Assembly: GCF_900269665.1 (NCBI RefSeq)
Contig: NZ_LT985361.1
Span: 4,626,223-4,690,222 of the forward strand
Length of the DNA stretch: 64,000 nt
Direction of reading: 5' to 3'
Source: Nocardia suismassiliense
GTDB lineage: Bacteria; Actinomycetota; Actinomycetes; Mycobacteriales; Mycobacteriaceae
Under the pieces are notes generated by a model. It was not told the origin of the DNA. It made no database searches and saw nothing but the letters and a program-made list of their open reading frames with translations. Below, one piece after another: positions 25,514-33,651 of this stretch (position 1 is the first letter of the stretch; each line of letters starts with the position of its first letter). The translations under genes were made by a program, and so were the position numbers.

Positions 25514-26331
25514 CGGGGCCGGGAATCGCCGCCGAGGAAGCCGTCCCGCTTGGCCTCGCGGTACAGGTCCACCCGCGAGCGGACCGGCCTGCCCGCCTCG
25601 GCGTACCGACGGCGGATCCGGCTCAGGTAGTCGTTGACCGTGTGTTCGGAGAGGCCGAGTTTGTGCGCCACCGACGCGGCGGTCTCGCCGTTCGCGTAGT
25701 GCTCCAGCACGTCTCGCTGCCGCGGCGGCAGATCGATGTTGGTCAGCGCCGGGTCGCTGTCGATGGCCGAGGCCCAGGCCATCGTCGCGACCTGCCTGCC
25801 GGAGGCGGCCGCGCGGATCATCGCGGTGGTGCGTTCGGCGGGATCGCTTTTCAGCGCGACGCCGAGCACGCCCGCGCGGGCGGCCGAGCGGATCAGGTCC
25901 CGCCAGTCGCCGGTGGTGTAGACCAGGCAGGGAATGTCGAGGCTGTGCAGCAGTTCGACATTCGCGCGCGGGCTGGAGCCGTCGGGCAGCCGCAGGTCCA
26001 GCACGGCCAGGTCGAGATCGGTGGTCCGCTCCAAGAGGGCGGGCACCGTCTGCGCGATCGCCACGACAGTGAGATCCGGCTGTTCGGACAGGATCGCGGC
26101 CAGGCCGACCGCGACCGCCTGGTGGTCTTCGACGATGCCGATGCGTCGCACGGTGCCCGGTGTCGCGTAGGGGCCTGGCAGATCGGTGACGGCGACGCCG
26201 GCCATTGTGAGGAGTCGACGGAGCACCATGAATGGCATTAAATCACTCGGTCCCGAAAGTTCCAAGTGAATCCGTTCGGCAATTAGGATTTCGGCCTCGG
26301 CGGCGGTGGGAGCGAATGCCGGGTCCGGCAT
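25510..26331 (-). CDS. NarL/LuxR-family response regulator, 273 aa
   Basis: Two-component response regulator. The receiver begins near residue 61 (VRRIGIVEDHQAVAVGLAAI), with EDH acidic pocket and DLAVLDLRLPDG carrying the phosphorylatable Asp; Lys of ALKSDPAE closes the site. The C-terminal LuxR HTH (about 205-262) reads LPPRQRDVLEHYANGETAAS, then VAHKLGLSEHTVNDYLSRIR. The first 60 residues are outside the usual family length and no ribosome site precedes ATG 26331, so the true start may be ATG 26238 or 26205. It forms a 4-nt-overlap operon with the kinases downstream and is divergent from the radical-SAM gene. Confidence 0.88.
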   Translation of the reverse strand: MPDPAFAPTAAEAEILIAERIHLELSGPSDLMPFMVLRRLLTMAGVAVTDLPGPYATPGTVRRIGIVEDHQAVAVGLAAILSEQPDLTVVAIAQTVPALLERTTDLDLAVLDLRLPDGSSPRANVELLHSLDIPCLVYTTGDWRDLIRSAARAGVLGVALKSDPAERTTAMIRAAASGRQVATMAWASAIDSDPALTNIDLPPRQRDVLEHYANGETAASVAHKLGLSEHTVNDYLSRIRRRYAEAGRPVRSRVDLYREAKRDGFLGGDSRPR

Positions 26332-26724
26332 TGCGCGTCGTACGACGTAATCTGATATCGACCGGTCGGTTCGGTGCGAAACCTGGTGAAACAGGTTGTG
26401 GCAGTGGTGATCAGCGACCGTACCCGTCGATGATCCATAGCCGTTTTCGGCACCTCGGCTTATGCTGATTCGAATTCCGCATTTTCACATGCGGATCGGA
26501 CATCAGTCGACCGGCGCGCGGTGTGCGCATTAATTCCTGGATTTGCTCCGAATTACCTATTTTGACTTCACCGAGACGCGAATGGTGGCCGGGGCGGTCC
26601 CGGATCATGGACATAGGTGTCGAGTGTTCAGCGGACAGACAGTGGGCACCGGTGCCACGAGACTCACTGGATGAGGTCACGGGGGCGCACCGCCGCCCCG
26701 GCGGAACGACACAGGGAGAAGGAC
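26332..26724. other. 393-bp low-GC divergent intergenic region
   Basis: Clearly more AT-rich than its surroundings, especially 26460-26580 (runs such as TTAATTCCTGGATTTG and CCTATTTTGAC). It separates the response regulator from the radical-SAM gene. The composition is typical of a promoter region or of a recombination junction. No gene, repeat or terminator can be supported. Confidence 0.4.
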
Positions 26725-27327
26725 GTGCACTCGAGTCGGCATCCGGACAGCGCCGCGATGCTGTTGTCGCGGCTGCGATTTCCGGTGGTGGACATCGGTT
26801 ATGGCATGCGCGCGGAGGTATGGCTGCCCGGCTGCCGGGTCTTCTGCCGCGACTGTCTCGCGGAACACACCTGGGTGTTCGACGAATCGACCCGCTGCGG
26901 TGTCGGAGCGGTGCTCGACTGGCTGCGCGAGTTGCCTGCCGACCGGATCGACGGTGTCACGATCTGCGGCGGCGAGCCGAGCGACCGGCCTGCGGCGCTC
27001 CGTGCCCTGATCGACGGAATCAACACGTGGCGAACAGGGTTGACCCGCCCGGTCGATCTGCTGCTGTACTCCGGTCGTTCGACCGCCGTGCTGGATGAGC
27101 GGCTGCCCTGGCTGAGCGCGTCGGTGGACGCGCTCGTCGCCGAGCGGTTCGACGCGGGCGCCGGCGGTCCGGCGAGCCGGCGCGTTGTCGTCAGCTCCGC
27201 GCTCGGCATGACACGTTATGCCGCAGCGCCTTTCGCGGCCGATGTCACGTCGTGCGATAGCTGCGGGCGACCAGCGCCGAGCGCAGATACCACAGGCCGG
27301 ACGGTTGGGACGGGTCGAAGCCGGTGA
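26725..27327 (+). CDS. small radical-SAM / 4Fe-4S single-cluster protein (NrdG-like), 200 aa
   Basis: A short radical-SAM protein related to NrdG/PFL-activating enzymes. The cluster motif is CRVFCRDC (Cys37, Cys41, Cys44; CxxxCxxC) followed by AEHTW, as in activases (CxxCHNPETW-like). GGEP at 82-85 is the SAM-binding motif, and LLLYSGRS corresponds to the next strand. GTG 26725 follows GGGAGAAGGA with good spacing. There is no C-terminal SPASM domain; instead the last 25 residues include CDSCGR. No class III ribonucleotide reductase or glycyl radical partner is in the window, so the substrate is unknown. Its 3' end overlaps the convergent PucR gene by 83 bp. Confidence 0.8.
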   Translation: MHSSRHPDSAAMLLSRLRFPVVDIGYGMRAEVWLPGCRVFCRDCLAEHTWVFDESTRCGVGAVLDWLRELPADRIDGVTICGGEPSDRPAALRALIDGINTWRTGLTRPVDLLLYSGRSTAVLDERLPWLSASVDALVAERFDAGAGGPASRRVVVSSALGMTRYAAAPFAADVTSCDSCGRPAPSADTTGRTVGTGRSR

Positions 27328-28465
27328 GCTGACCGATGCGCTTGAGGCGATAGTCCACGGTGTTGGTGTGCACGTGCAGGACTCGTGCGGTGCGCTGCCG
27401 GTTGAGGTTGTTGGCGATATGGCGCTGCAGGGTTTCCAATAGCTCGGGGTGTTCGTCGAGCGGATCGAGCAGCTGCCCGAGGTACTCGCGGCCCGGACCC
27501 GGGCGGGTGAGCTGGTATTCGAGCGCGAGTTCGTCGAACCGGTACAGCCCGGCCACCGCTTCGAGTCGCTGCACCATGTCGAGCAGTTCATGGGCCTGGT
27601 CGGCGGCGTTCGGGATCTGCTCGGGGGTGGCCTCGACCATGGTCGCGGTGATGCCGACCTGGGCGGCGTGCGACAGCTGGGTCACCAGGGCGTCGTAGCC
27701 CGCGTTGTCGAAGGTGGGGGACGGGATGAGGATCGTGCCGCCGTCGACGCTGAGCAGCGACAGCGCGCTGTCCCCGCAGCGGGTGGCGAGTTCGGCCTGC
27801 ACCCGTCTGAGCTTGCGGCGCGCGACCACCTGGCTGTCGAGCATCGGATTGTGTTCCTCGCGATGCGGCGGAATCGCCACGGCCAGCACGGCATACGAGG
27901 CCGCGATGGCGATCCCGCATTCGCGGGCCATGGTGGAGGTGCTGTGCCCGCCGAGTAGCGCGGAGGTGAGCGTGTGCACGGCGGTGTGGTGCTCGCTGAC
28001 CACCGAGCGCAGTTCCTTGATGTAGGCCACCGAGATCGCCGAGCTGATCATGTCCAGCATCTCCAGCACCATCTTGGCGCCGTCGACCAGGCTGTCGAAA
28101 TCCTTGATCGACGCGTCGGACACCACCAGGTCCAGCCCCATCTTGAAGCCCTCGTGGATGGAGTGGTGGATGGTGTCGATGGGCACGCCCTCGCGCGCCC
28201 AGCCCGCCGCCGCGTCCTGTAAGCGCTGCAACTTCCCCGGGATGTCCTGGCCGTCGAGCATGCTCACCGCGAACTCGAGGCAGACCCGGGTGATGGTGGT
28301 GACGTCGCCGGAGATCGCGTCCGCGGGCAGGGTCCCGCACGGGATGACGTTTTCGACGAAGTGCCCGACCATCTGGCGCGACAACGCGCGAACGTCCTTG
28401 AGCGGGGACGACATCGGCTTGCCGGCGAGCGTCAGGCTCTGCCGGGCCGAGTTGTCGATCGACAT
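27245..28465 (-). CDS. PucR/CdaR-family transcriptional regulator, 406 aa
   Basis: Full-length PucR-type regulator. N-terminal helical domain (RALSRQMVGHFVENVIPCGT ... GWAREGVPIDTIHHSIHEGF), linker (VVSEHHTAVHTLTSALLGGH), GGDEF-like middle domain (VVARRKLRRVQAELATRCGD; LSVDGGTILIPSP), and C-terminal HTH_30 domain (HIANNLNRQRTARVLHVHTN, then TVDYRLKRIGQLTG). Actinobacterial members control catabolic or stress operons; the ligand is unknown. ATG 28465 has GGAAGGAG about 8 nt upstream; an open frame upstream is not used. The 3' end overlaps the radical-SAM gene by 83 bp. The paralogue at 13014 lacks the HTH. Confidence 0.92.
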   Translation of the reverse strand: MSIDNSARQSLTLAGKPMSSPLKDVRALSRQMVGHFVENVIPCGTLPADAISGDVTTITRVCLEFAVSMLDGQDIPGKLQRLQDAAAGWAREGVPIDTIHHSIHEGFKMGLDLVVSDASIKDFDSLVDGAKMVLEMLDMISSAISVAYIKELRSVVSEHHTAVHTLTSALLGGHSTSTMARECGIAIAASYAVLAVAIPPHREEHNPMLDSQVVARRKLRRVQAELATRCGDSALSLLSVDGGTILIPSPTFDNAGYDALVTQLSHAAQVGITATMVEATPEQIPNAADQAHELLDMVQRLEAVAGLYRFDELALEYQLTRPGPGREYLGQLLDPLDEHPELLETLQRHIANNLNRQRTARVLHVHTNTVDYRLKRIGQLTGFDPSQPSGLWYLRSALVARSYRTT

Positions 28466-28657
28466 TGACGACTCCTTCCGCCCCCGAAATATAACTGTGC
28501 GGCGCATTCACACTAAACGTTCTATTCCGGCGATGGACCGATTCGCAAGGTTCTGTGTGCGGCTCGCAGACTGGTCGGTCGGTCCTTGTACGTCGTCACA
28601 GCGTGTCGGGATTATTGAACTGGTCGCTTGATTTGTTGAAGCCTCTTCAAACGGTTT

Positions 28658-29533
28658 TTACGCCAGCACCGCGATATCGAGTTCGCGCAGGCGAGCAGGA
28701 TCGGCGATCACCTCGTATCCCGCCACCCGATCGTCGCGCACCGTAACCACAAGGGCGAGTAGCAACTTGCCGCGTGGGGCGACGAGGATGCCGACCGCGC
28801 CGTTTACCAGGGCCGGCGCCGCCACCCGCGAACGGCGTTGCAGCAGTACGGTTTCCTTCGCGACCGCCCGGGCGCCGCGCACCACGGCCGACAGGCCCGC
28901 GGGCAGCGCGGCCGGATCGGCGACGCGGACCACATCCGGGGCGAGCACGGCGAGGAGCGCGTCGAGATCGCCACCGCGGGCGGCGGTCAGGAAAGCCTCG
29001 ACCACATGACGTTGCTCGGCGAGTTCGGCTGCGGTGGCGGTGGTTTCGCCCTGAGCCCGCTGCCGCGCGCGGCTGGCGAGTTTCTTCGTGGTCGCCGTGC
29101 TCCGCCCGACGATCGGCGCGATCTGGTCGAACGGCACCGCGAAGAGATCGTGCAGCACGAACGCCACCCGCTCGTCGGGACCCAGCGTGTCCAGTACCAC
29201 GAGCAACGCCCGGCCGACCGAATCGATCAGCACCGCTTCGTGTTCCGGGTCGCTGTCGTAAGCGGTGTCGCCGAGTTCGGCGAGCAGGTCGACGGGTTCC
29301 TCGCGCCGCGCGGCCCGCGACCGCAGCATGTCCAGGCAGATTCGTGACACCACCGTGGTGAGCCAGCCTGCCAGGTTCGCCACCTCGTCGCTGTCCTGTC
29401 GCGCGAGTCGCAGCCAGGCCTCCTGTACGGCGTCGTCGGCCTCGCTGAGCGATCCGAGCATCCGATACGCGACGGCGCGCAGATGGCCGCGATGGGTCTC
29501 GAATCGCTGCGCCAGCACGTCCTGCGCCCGCAT
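28658..29533 (-). CDS. sigJ: ECF41-type sigma factor SigJ-like, 291 aa
   Basis: Extracytoplasmic-function sigma factor of the ECF41 group. Sigma region 2 spans about 10-75 (LRAVAYRMLGSLSEADDAVQ, then EAWLRLAR) and region 4 about 105-160 (LGPDERVAFVLHDLFAVPFD, then QIAPIVGRSTATTKKLASRA). A fused SnoaL-like domain of about 110 residues follows (EAFLTAARGGDLDALLAVLA), ending with RELDIAVLA; in this group that domain replaces a separate anti-sigma factor. ECF41 genes are usually next to a carboxymuconolactone decarboxylase, oxidoreductase or epimerase (COE) gene; here a DoxX gene is divergently placed. ATG 29533. Confidence 0.92.
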   Translation of the reverse strand: MRAQDVLAQRFETHRGHLRAVAYRMLGSLSEADDAVQEAWLRLARQDSDEVANLAGWLTTVVSRICLDMLRSRAARREEPVDLLAELGDTAYDSDPEHEAVLIDSVGRALLVVLDTLGPDERVAFVLHDLFAVPFDQIAPIVGRSTATTKKLASRARQRAQGETTATAAELAEQRHVVEAFLTAARGGDLDALLAVLAPDVVRVADPAALPAGLSAVVRGARAVAKETVLLQRRSRVAAPALVNGAVGILVAPRGKLLLALVVTVRDDRVAGYEVIADPARLRELDIAVLA

Positions 29534-29534
29534 C

Positions 29535-29561
29535 GGTCACCTTTCCGTTCCGCCCTCCGTC
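29535..29561 (+). promoter_or_regulatory. candidate ECF41-dependent promoter
   Basis: GGTCACC (29535-29541), 16 nt, then CGTC (29558-29561). As I recall, ECF41 promoters have TGTCACA - about 16 nt - CGTC, so 5 of 7 bases of the -35 and all of the -10 agree. It faces the DoxX gene and lies just upstream of the divergent sigma gene's start codon, the place expected for an ECF41 target. Confidence 0.5.
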
Positions 29562-29668
29562 AGATGGTTGACGGATCCCACCGCGCCCGGTTGTTCCGGT
29601 GCGGCGCCGCCGAGGCGCCACACCACGATCGCAGACCGGTCGCAGCACACATCAGGAGGGTGTTACCC

Positions 29669-30016
29669 ATGTCCACCGCTTATGTCATCGTCACCATCGT
29701 CGCCGCGGCCGCCATGCTGATCGCGTCCGGCGTCGATGTCTTCCGCGCCCAATGGGTGCGCGACAACATGCGCACCTACGGCATCCCGGATTGGACGCTG
29801 ATGCCGTTGGCCGTGATCAAGGCGGCGGGCGCCGCCGGCCTGCTCGTCGGCCTGGCCATTCCGCCGCTCGGACTGGCCGCCGCGATCTGCCTGGTCCTCT
29901 ACTTCATCGGCGCGATCATCACCATCGCCCGCGCCCGCGGGTACGGCGACCTCGGCTACCCCATGCCCTACCTGGCACTGGCCGCCGCGTCGCTGGTGCT
30001 GTTCGTGCTCGCCTGA
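29669..30016 (+). CDS. DoxX-family membrane protein, 115 aa
   Basis: Small integral membrane protein of the DoxX family with four predicted helices (VIVTIVAAAAMLIASGVDVF; LMPLAVIKAAGAAGLLVGLA; LGLAAAICLVLYFIGAIITI; YLALAAASLVLFVLA). DoxX-like proteins are connected with quinone or thiol redox stress in other actinobacteria. AGGAGGG precedes ATG 29669. It is divergent from the ECF41 sigma gene and preceded by an ECF41-like promoter, so it is the probable sigma target. It ends 6 bp before the convergent GMC oxidoreductase stop. Confidence 0.88.
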   Translation: MSTAYVIVTIVAAAAMLIASGVDVFRAQWVRDNMRTYGIPDWTLMPLAVIKAAGAAGLLVGLAIPPLGLAAAICLVLYFIGAIITIARARGYGDLGYPMPYLALAAASLVLFVLA

Positions 30017-30022
30017 CCGGCG

Positions 30023-31609
30023 CTACCCCTCCTGGATGAACTTCGCCGCCTGCTCGCCGATGAAGACGGCGGGCGCGTGCGTATGACCGCGGATGAGCAG
30101 CGGCATGACGGAGGCATCGGCGACGCGAAGGCCTTGTACGCCACGCACTTCCAGGCGCGGGGTGACGACGCTGGCCGGGTCGGTGCCCATCCGGCAGGTG
30201 CCGACCGGGTGATAGAGGGTGTGCGAGTAGCCGTTCAGTGCGAGTTCGAGGGTGGCTTCGAGCTGGGCGGGGGCCTGCGGCGGGTAGATGAACGGCCCCA
30301 GTACGGCTTTCATGGCCGGGGTGGCGGCGATCTCGGCGCAGGTGCGCAGGCCGGACATGAGGGCGGCGCGGTCGGCGCCCGCGCTGTCGGACAGGTAGCG
30401 CGGGTCGATCACCGGCTTGGCGGCCGGATCCGGGGCGGCGAGGGTGATCCGCCCGCGGCTGTGCGGACGCAGCAGCACGGTCGCCAGGATGACGCCGTGT
30501 TCGGTCGGGTCGACCAGGCCCTCGTAGTAGAACGGCGCGGGCGCGAAGATCAGCTCCAGGTCGGGCAGGTCCAATTCGGGGTTGCTGCGGATGAATCCGT
30601 AAGCCTCACCGACATTGGAGGTCAGCATGCCGCGATGGCGCAGCAGGTAGTCGAGCAGTTGGCGCGGCTTCTCGGCGCCGAACAGCGAGTCGGCGGCGAC
30701 GCCGTAGCCGATCCCGGTGACCAGGTGATCCTGCAGGTTGGCGCCGACCTCGGGCACGTGCCGCAGCGCGCGAATACCCTGGCGCGCCAGTTCGTCTCGA
30801 TCACCGATGCCCGAGAGCATCAGCAACTGGGGGCTGTTGATCGCGCCACCGCACAGCACCACCTCCCGGCGGGCGGTGACCGTGTGCGGGCCGCCGCCCT
30901 GGTGGTATTCGACACCGACCGCGCGGGTTCCCTCGAACAGCACCCGGGTGGCGGGCGCCTCGGTCCGGACGGTCAGGTTCGGCCGCCGCATGGCAGGCCG
31001 CAAGTAGCCGTCCGCGGTGCTCCACCGCCTGCCGCCGTGCTGGGTGACCATGGTCTCGCTGAAACCTTCGGGCTCCGGCCGATTCGGCGGCTCGACCTCG
31101 AAACCCGCCTCCCGCACCGCGGTCAGATACGCGGCGGTCAGCGCGCGTGGACTGCGTTGCCGCGAGATGTGCAACGGGCCGTTGGCGCCCTCGTCCGGAT
31201 ACTGTGCATCCTGGACGTTTTCGATCCGGCGGAACTGTTCGACGGCGGCCGCGAAACCCCATTCCTCGCCCGCGAGCAGGCCCCACTCGTCGTAGTCGGC
31301 ACGGAAACCACGCACCCACATCATCGCGTTCATCGACGAGGAGCCGCCGAGCATCTTGCCGCGCGGCCAATAGATCTGCCGATTCTTCAGCTCGGGCTGC
31401 GGCTCGGTGAGATAGTCCCAATCCACCTCGGTGCGAAAGAGTTTCGCGAATCCGGCGGGAATATGGGCGAACTTGTTCTTGTCCGGTGGGCCCGCCTCCA
31501 GCAGCACCACCGACGTATTCGGATCGGCACTGAGCCGGTTCGCCAGCACGGCGCCCGCGGATCCGGCGCCGACGATCACGTAGTCCGCGGTAAGCCCACC
31601 TGGTTGCAC
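30023..31609 (-). CDS. GMC-family FAD oxidoreductase (choline/alcohol dehydrogenase-like), 528 aa
   Basis: Flavoenzyme of the glucose-methanol-choline family, oxidising primary alcohols such as choline or alkanols. The N-terminal ADP-binding motif is DYVIVGAGSAGAVLANRLS, followed by VVLLEAGP. The GMC signature 1 region is WPRGKMLGGSSSMNAMMWVR and signature 2 is GGAINSPQLLMLSGIG. The C-terminus carries YSHTLYHPVGTCRMGTD (catalytic His) and the final LRVADASVMP ... NTHAP-like GHTHAPAVFIGEQAA. The start is a GTG at 31609 with GGAGTGGG upstream; ATGs further 5' in frame would add unrelated residues. Divergent from the SDR at 31723. The substrate is not certain. Confidence 0.9.
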   Translation of the reverse strand: MQPGGLTADYVIVGAGSAGAVLANRLSADPNTSVVLLEAGPPDKNKFAHIPAGFAKLFRTEVDWDYLTEPQPELKNRQIYWPRGKMLGGSSSMNAMMWVRGFRADYDEWGLLAGEEWGFAAAVEQFRRIENVQDAQYPDEGANGPLHISRQRSPRALTAAYLTAVREAGFEVEPPNRPEPEGFSETMVTQHGGRRWSTADGYLRPAMRRPNLTVRTEAPATRVLFEGTRAVGVEYHQGGGPHTVTARREVVLCGGAINSPQLLMLSGIGDRDELARQGIRALRHVPEVGANLQDHLVTGIGYGVAADSLFGAEKPRQLLDYLLRHRGMLTSNVGEAYGFIRSNPELDLPDLELIFAPAPFYYEGLVDPTEHGVILATVLLRPHSRGRITLAAPDPAAKPVIDPRYLSDSAGADRAALMSGLRTCAEIAATPAMKAVLGPFIYPPQAPAQLEATLELALNGYSHTLYHPVGTCRMGTDPASVVTPRLEVRGVQGLRVADASVMPLLIRGHTHAPAVFIGEQAAKFIQEG

Positions 31610-31722
31610 TGTCCCACTCCGATCTGCGCTGCCTACGGCAAAGATACGAGGATCAGGTGTGCCGATGGTTCGCTTTCGGTACAACCGGACGCAAGTCACC
31701 CGAGTACGGAGGTATAACGACA

Positions 31723-32472
31723 GTGGACGCGGGAACAGTGATCGTCACCGGTGGTAGCCGAGGCATCGGCGCGGCAACGGCCCGGCTGCTCGCGGGTGCG
31801 GGCCACCCCGTTTGCCTGACCTATCGGGCGGACAGCGCCGCGGCGGACGCGGTGGTCGCCAACATCGTCGCGGACGGCGGCAGCGCGCTCGCGGTGCGCG
31901 CCGACATGAGCGAACCCGCCGACATCGATGCGCTGTTCCGTACCGTCGATGCCGAGCTCGGCACGCTCTCCGGCTTGGTCAACAACGCCGCGACGCTCGA
32001 AACTCAGTGCCGGGTAGTCGAACTCGATGCCGAACGGCTACACCGCGTAATGACCGTCAACGTCGTCGCCCCGATGCTGTGCGCTAAATACGCCGTCCAG
32101 CGCATGTCCACCGAGCACGGAGGCCTGGGCGGCGCGATAGTCAATGTGTCCTCGGCCGCGGCCCGGCTCGGTTCGGCGGGGGAGTACGTCGACTACGCCG
32201 CTAGTAAGGGTGCCCTGGATACGTTCACCCGTGGACTCTCCGTCGAGGTCGCGGCGGAGGGTATTCGAGTGAACGCGGTGCGCCCCGGCTTCATCCATAC
32301 CGACATGCACGCCCTGGGTGGCGAACCGGGCCGCGTCGACCGCGTCGCGCCGAGTTTGCCGATGCGTCGAGGCGGCCGACCGGAGGAGGTCGCTGAAGCC
32401 ATTGTCTGGCTGTTGTCCGAGCGGGCGTCCTATGTCACCGGCTCGTTCATCGATGTGGCCGGCGGGCGGTGA
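31723..32472 (+). CDS. SDR-family oxidoreductase, 249 aa
   Basis: Classical short-chain dehydrogenase/reductase. Motifs: cofactor loop TGGSRGIGAA (residues about 9-18), NNAATLE, catalytic Ser in VNVSSAAARLG and YVDYAASKGALD (Tyr-x3-Lys). The C-terminal IRVNAVRPGFIHTDMH and VTGSFIDVAGGR match the FabG-like subgroup. NAD(P) preference and substrate cannot be read out. GTG 31723 follows ACGGAGGT. Divergent from the GMC oxidoreductase with 113 bp between, and followed by the NTF2-like gene after 83 bp. May oxidise or reduce an alcohol/ketone intermediate of the same pathway. Confidence 0.9.
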   Translation: MDAGTVIVTGGSRGIGAATARLLAGAGHPVCLTYRADSAAADAVVANIVADGGSALAVRADMSEPADIDALFRTVDAELGTLSGLVNNAATLETQCRVVELDAERLHRVMTVNVVAPMLCAKYAVQRMSTEHGGLGGAIVNVSSAAARLGSAGEYVDYAASKGALDTFTRGLSVEVAAEGIRVNAVRPGFIHTDMHALGGEPGRVDRVAPSLPMRRGGRPEEVAEAIVWLLSERASYVTGSFIDVAGGR

Positions 32473-32485
32473 GGCCGGTCACAAA

Positions 32486-32501
32486 ACGAACGATCGGTCG
32501 T
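32486..32501. promoter_or_regulatory. near-perfect 16-bp palindrome, candidate operator
   Basis: ACGAACGATCGGTCGT is symmetric in 7 of 8 base pairs about its centre. It lies 55-70 nt before the start of the NTF2-like gene and just after the SDR stop, a typical place for a repressor site. It differs from the TGTC/GACA operator of the neighbouring TetR locus, so another regulator is implied. Confidence 0.5.
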
Positions 32502-32555
32502 ACAGGTTGTTAGTCTCGGTACATACCATTCGGTTCCAATCTCTGGAAAGGCGTG

Positions 32556-32999
32556 ATGGATATGGTGGACGAGGACCGCGCGCGCAAAGCCGCGATGATC
32601 GAAGAGTTCTTCCGACTCACCTCGGCCAAGGATTTCGAAGGTTTCCTGGCGTTGTGCACCGACGACATCCACATGTCGATTCCGTACCAGCTGCCGGGCT
32701 TTCCGGACCACGCCGACGGCAAGGACGAGATCCGGGCCACCCGGACGGCGGTGGACCGGTATGAGCCCTATGCCTTGTGGGCGACCAAGATCGAGCCGAT
32801 GCTGGACACGGACCAGTTCCTGGTCGAATCGAAGGGCGACATGGTTGTTCGCGCGACCGGCAGGCCCTACCGCAACGACTACGTGAACGTCTTCCGGTTC
32901 CGCGACGGCAAGATCGCCGAGTGGGTCAGCTACCACGATCCCCTGCGTCAGATGGTCGCGTTCGGACTGACGGAACTCCCGGTCCCCGCCGAGTCCTGA
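32556..32999 (+). CDS. SnoaL/NTF2-like protein, 147 aa
   Basis: Single-domain cone-fold protein of the SnoaL / NTF2-like superfamily, which includes isomerases, cyclases and hydratases as well as non-enzymatic ligand binders. Features: N-terminal helix (KAAMIEEFFRLTSAKDFEGF), LALCTDDIHMSIPYQ, and the terminal strand YVNVFRFRDGKIAEWVSYHD. ATG 32556 is chosen for its 5-nt distance to GGAAAGG; GTG 32553 and ATG 32562 are alternatives. The closest sequence in the window is the NTF2-like gene in the P450 operon (41147). In steroid pathways such folds act as ketosteroid isomerases or hydratases; that role is only inferred. Confidence 0.85.
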   Translation: MDMVDEDRARKAAMIEEFFRLTSAKDFEGFLALCTDDIHMSIPYQLPGFPDHADGKDEIRATRTAVDRYEPYALWATKIEPMLDTDQFLVESKGDMVVRATGRPYRNDYVNVFRFRDGKIAEWVSYHDPLRQMVAFGLTELPVPAES

Positions 33000-33047
33000 A
33001 CGCCCGCACCGGCATCCGCGACCCGGCGAGGTGCCGTAGCGGGTGCC

Positions 33048-33626
33048 TTACTTCAGGATGAGCAACGCGGACTTCTCGATTCGATCGGCGATCTCCGAGT
33101 ACGACGCGTAACCCATGCCCGCGCGCACCAGCGCGCCCGCGTAGAGCAACTCCAGTGATTCGACGACGTCCGGGTCCGCGTCCGGGCCGAGCGCCCGCAT
33201 GATGCGCTTGCGGATCTCGGTCCCGATGCGGCCGCGCAGATGCACCACATCGGGGTCGCGGCCGAGCAGCGCGCTGGTGACCGCGCCGGAGAGCTCCTGC
33301 TCGTCGGCGACGAGCATCGCGATATCGCGCAGTTCGGCGACCACCCGGACGGTCGGGTCCGGGTCCTGGCTGGCCGGCGACGGCGCGGAAACCAAACGCC
33401 GCCAGAAGATCTCGGCGACCAGGTGTTCCTTCGAGGAGAAGTAGGTGTAGGCGGTGGCGGTGCCGACTCCCGCCGCCGCGGCGACCAACCGGATCGTCAT
33501 CCCCGCGAACCCTTCGCGGGCAAGCACTTCCACCGCCGACTTGGTGAGCTTGTCGACGGTGTCGGCCTGCTTGCCGGAGAGCCTGCGGCGGGTCGCCTCG
33601 ACGATGACGGGATCGGATTCGGACAT
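33048..33626 (-). CDS. TetR-family regulator of the P450/aldehyde dehydrogenase locus, 192 aa
   Basis: TetR-type repressor. HTH about residues 20-65 (TVDKLTKSAVEVLAREGFAG, then MTIRLVAAAAGVGTATAYTY, FSSKEHL). The C-terminal domain is helical with no known ligand. It follows the FAD oxidoreductase gene by 25 bp on the same strand, but its ATG lies inside the operator at 33621-33637 with a TAGTAT -10-like hexamer just upstream and no ribosome site. I therefore infer a leaderless, self-repressed promoter. The same operator stands at three other promoters of this locus, so this protein is the best candidate local regulator. M. tuberculosis has a TetR-like gene (Rv0767c) in the corresponding locus. 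Confidence 0.9.
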   Translation of the reverse strand: MSESDPVIVEATRRRLSGKQADTVDKLTKSAVEVLAREGFAGMTIRLVAAAAGVGTATAYTYFSSKEHLVAEIFWRRLVSAPSPASQDPDPTVRVVAELRDIAMLVADEQELSGAVTSALLGRDPDVVHLRGRIGTEIRKRIMRALGPDADPDVVESLELLYAGALVRAGMGYASYSEIADRIEKSALLILK

Positions 33627-33637
33627 GTGTCTGGATA
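33621..33637 (-). promoter_or_regulatory. locus operator, site A (TetR gene start)
   Basis: Minus strand TATCCAGACACATGTCC. It contains the TetR gene's ATG (33624-33626). Directly upstream, the minus strand has TAGTAT ending 8 nt before the ATG, the usual distance of a -10 element from a leaderless start. Matches sites at 38651, 38845 and 49461 (half-sites TGTC / GACA spaced by 2 nt). Confidence 0.75.
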
Positions 33638-33651
33638 CTACTACGGGCAAG

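Noticed and set aside
28635..28657. Short inverted repeat TTGAAG/CTTCAA after the sigma factor gene as terminator
   Set aside because: A 6-bp AT-rich stem with 3-nt loop is not stable enough, and the T-run is on the wrong side for minus-strand transcription.
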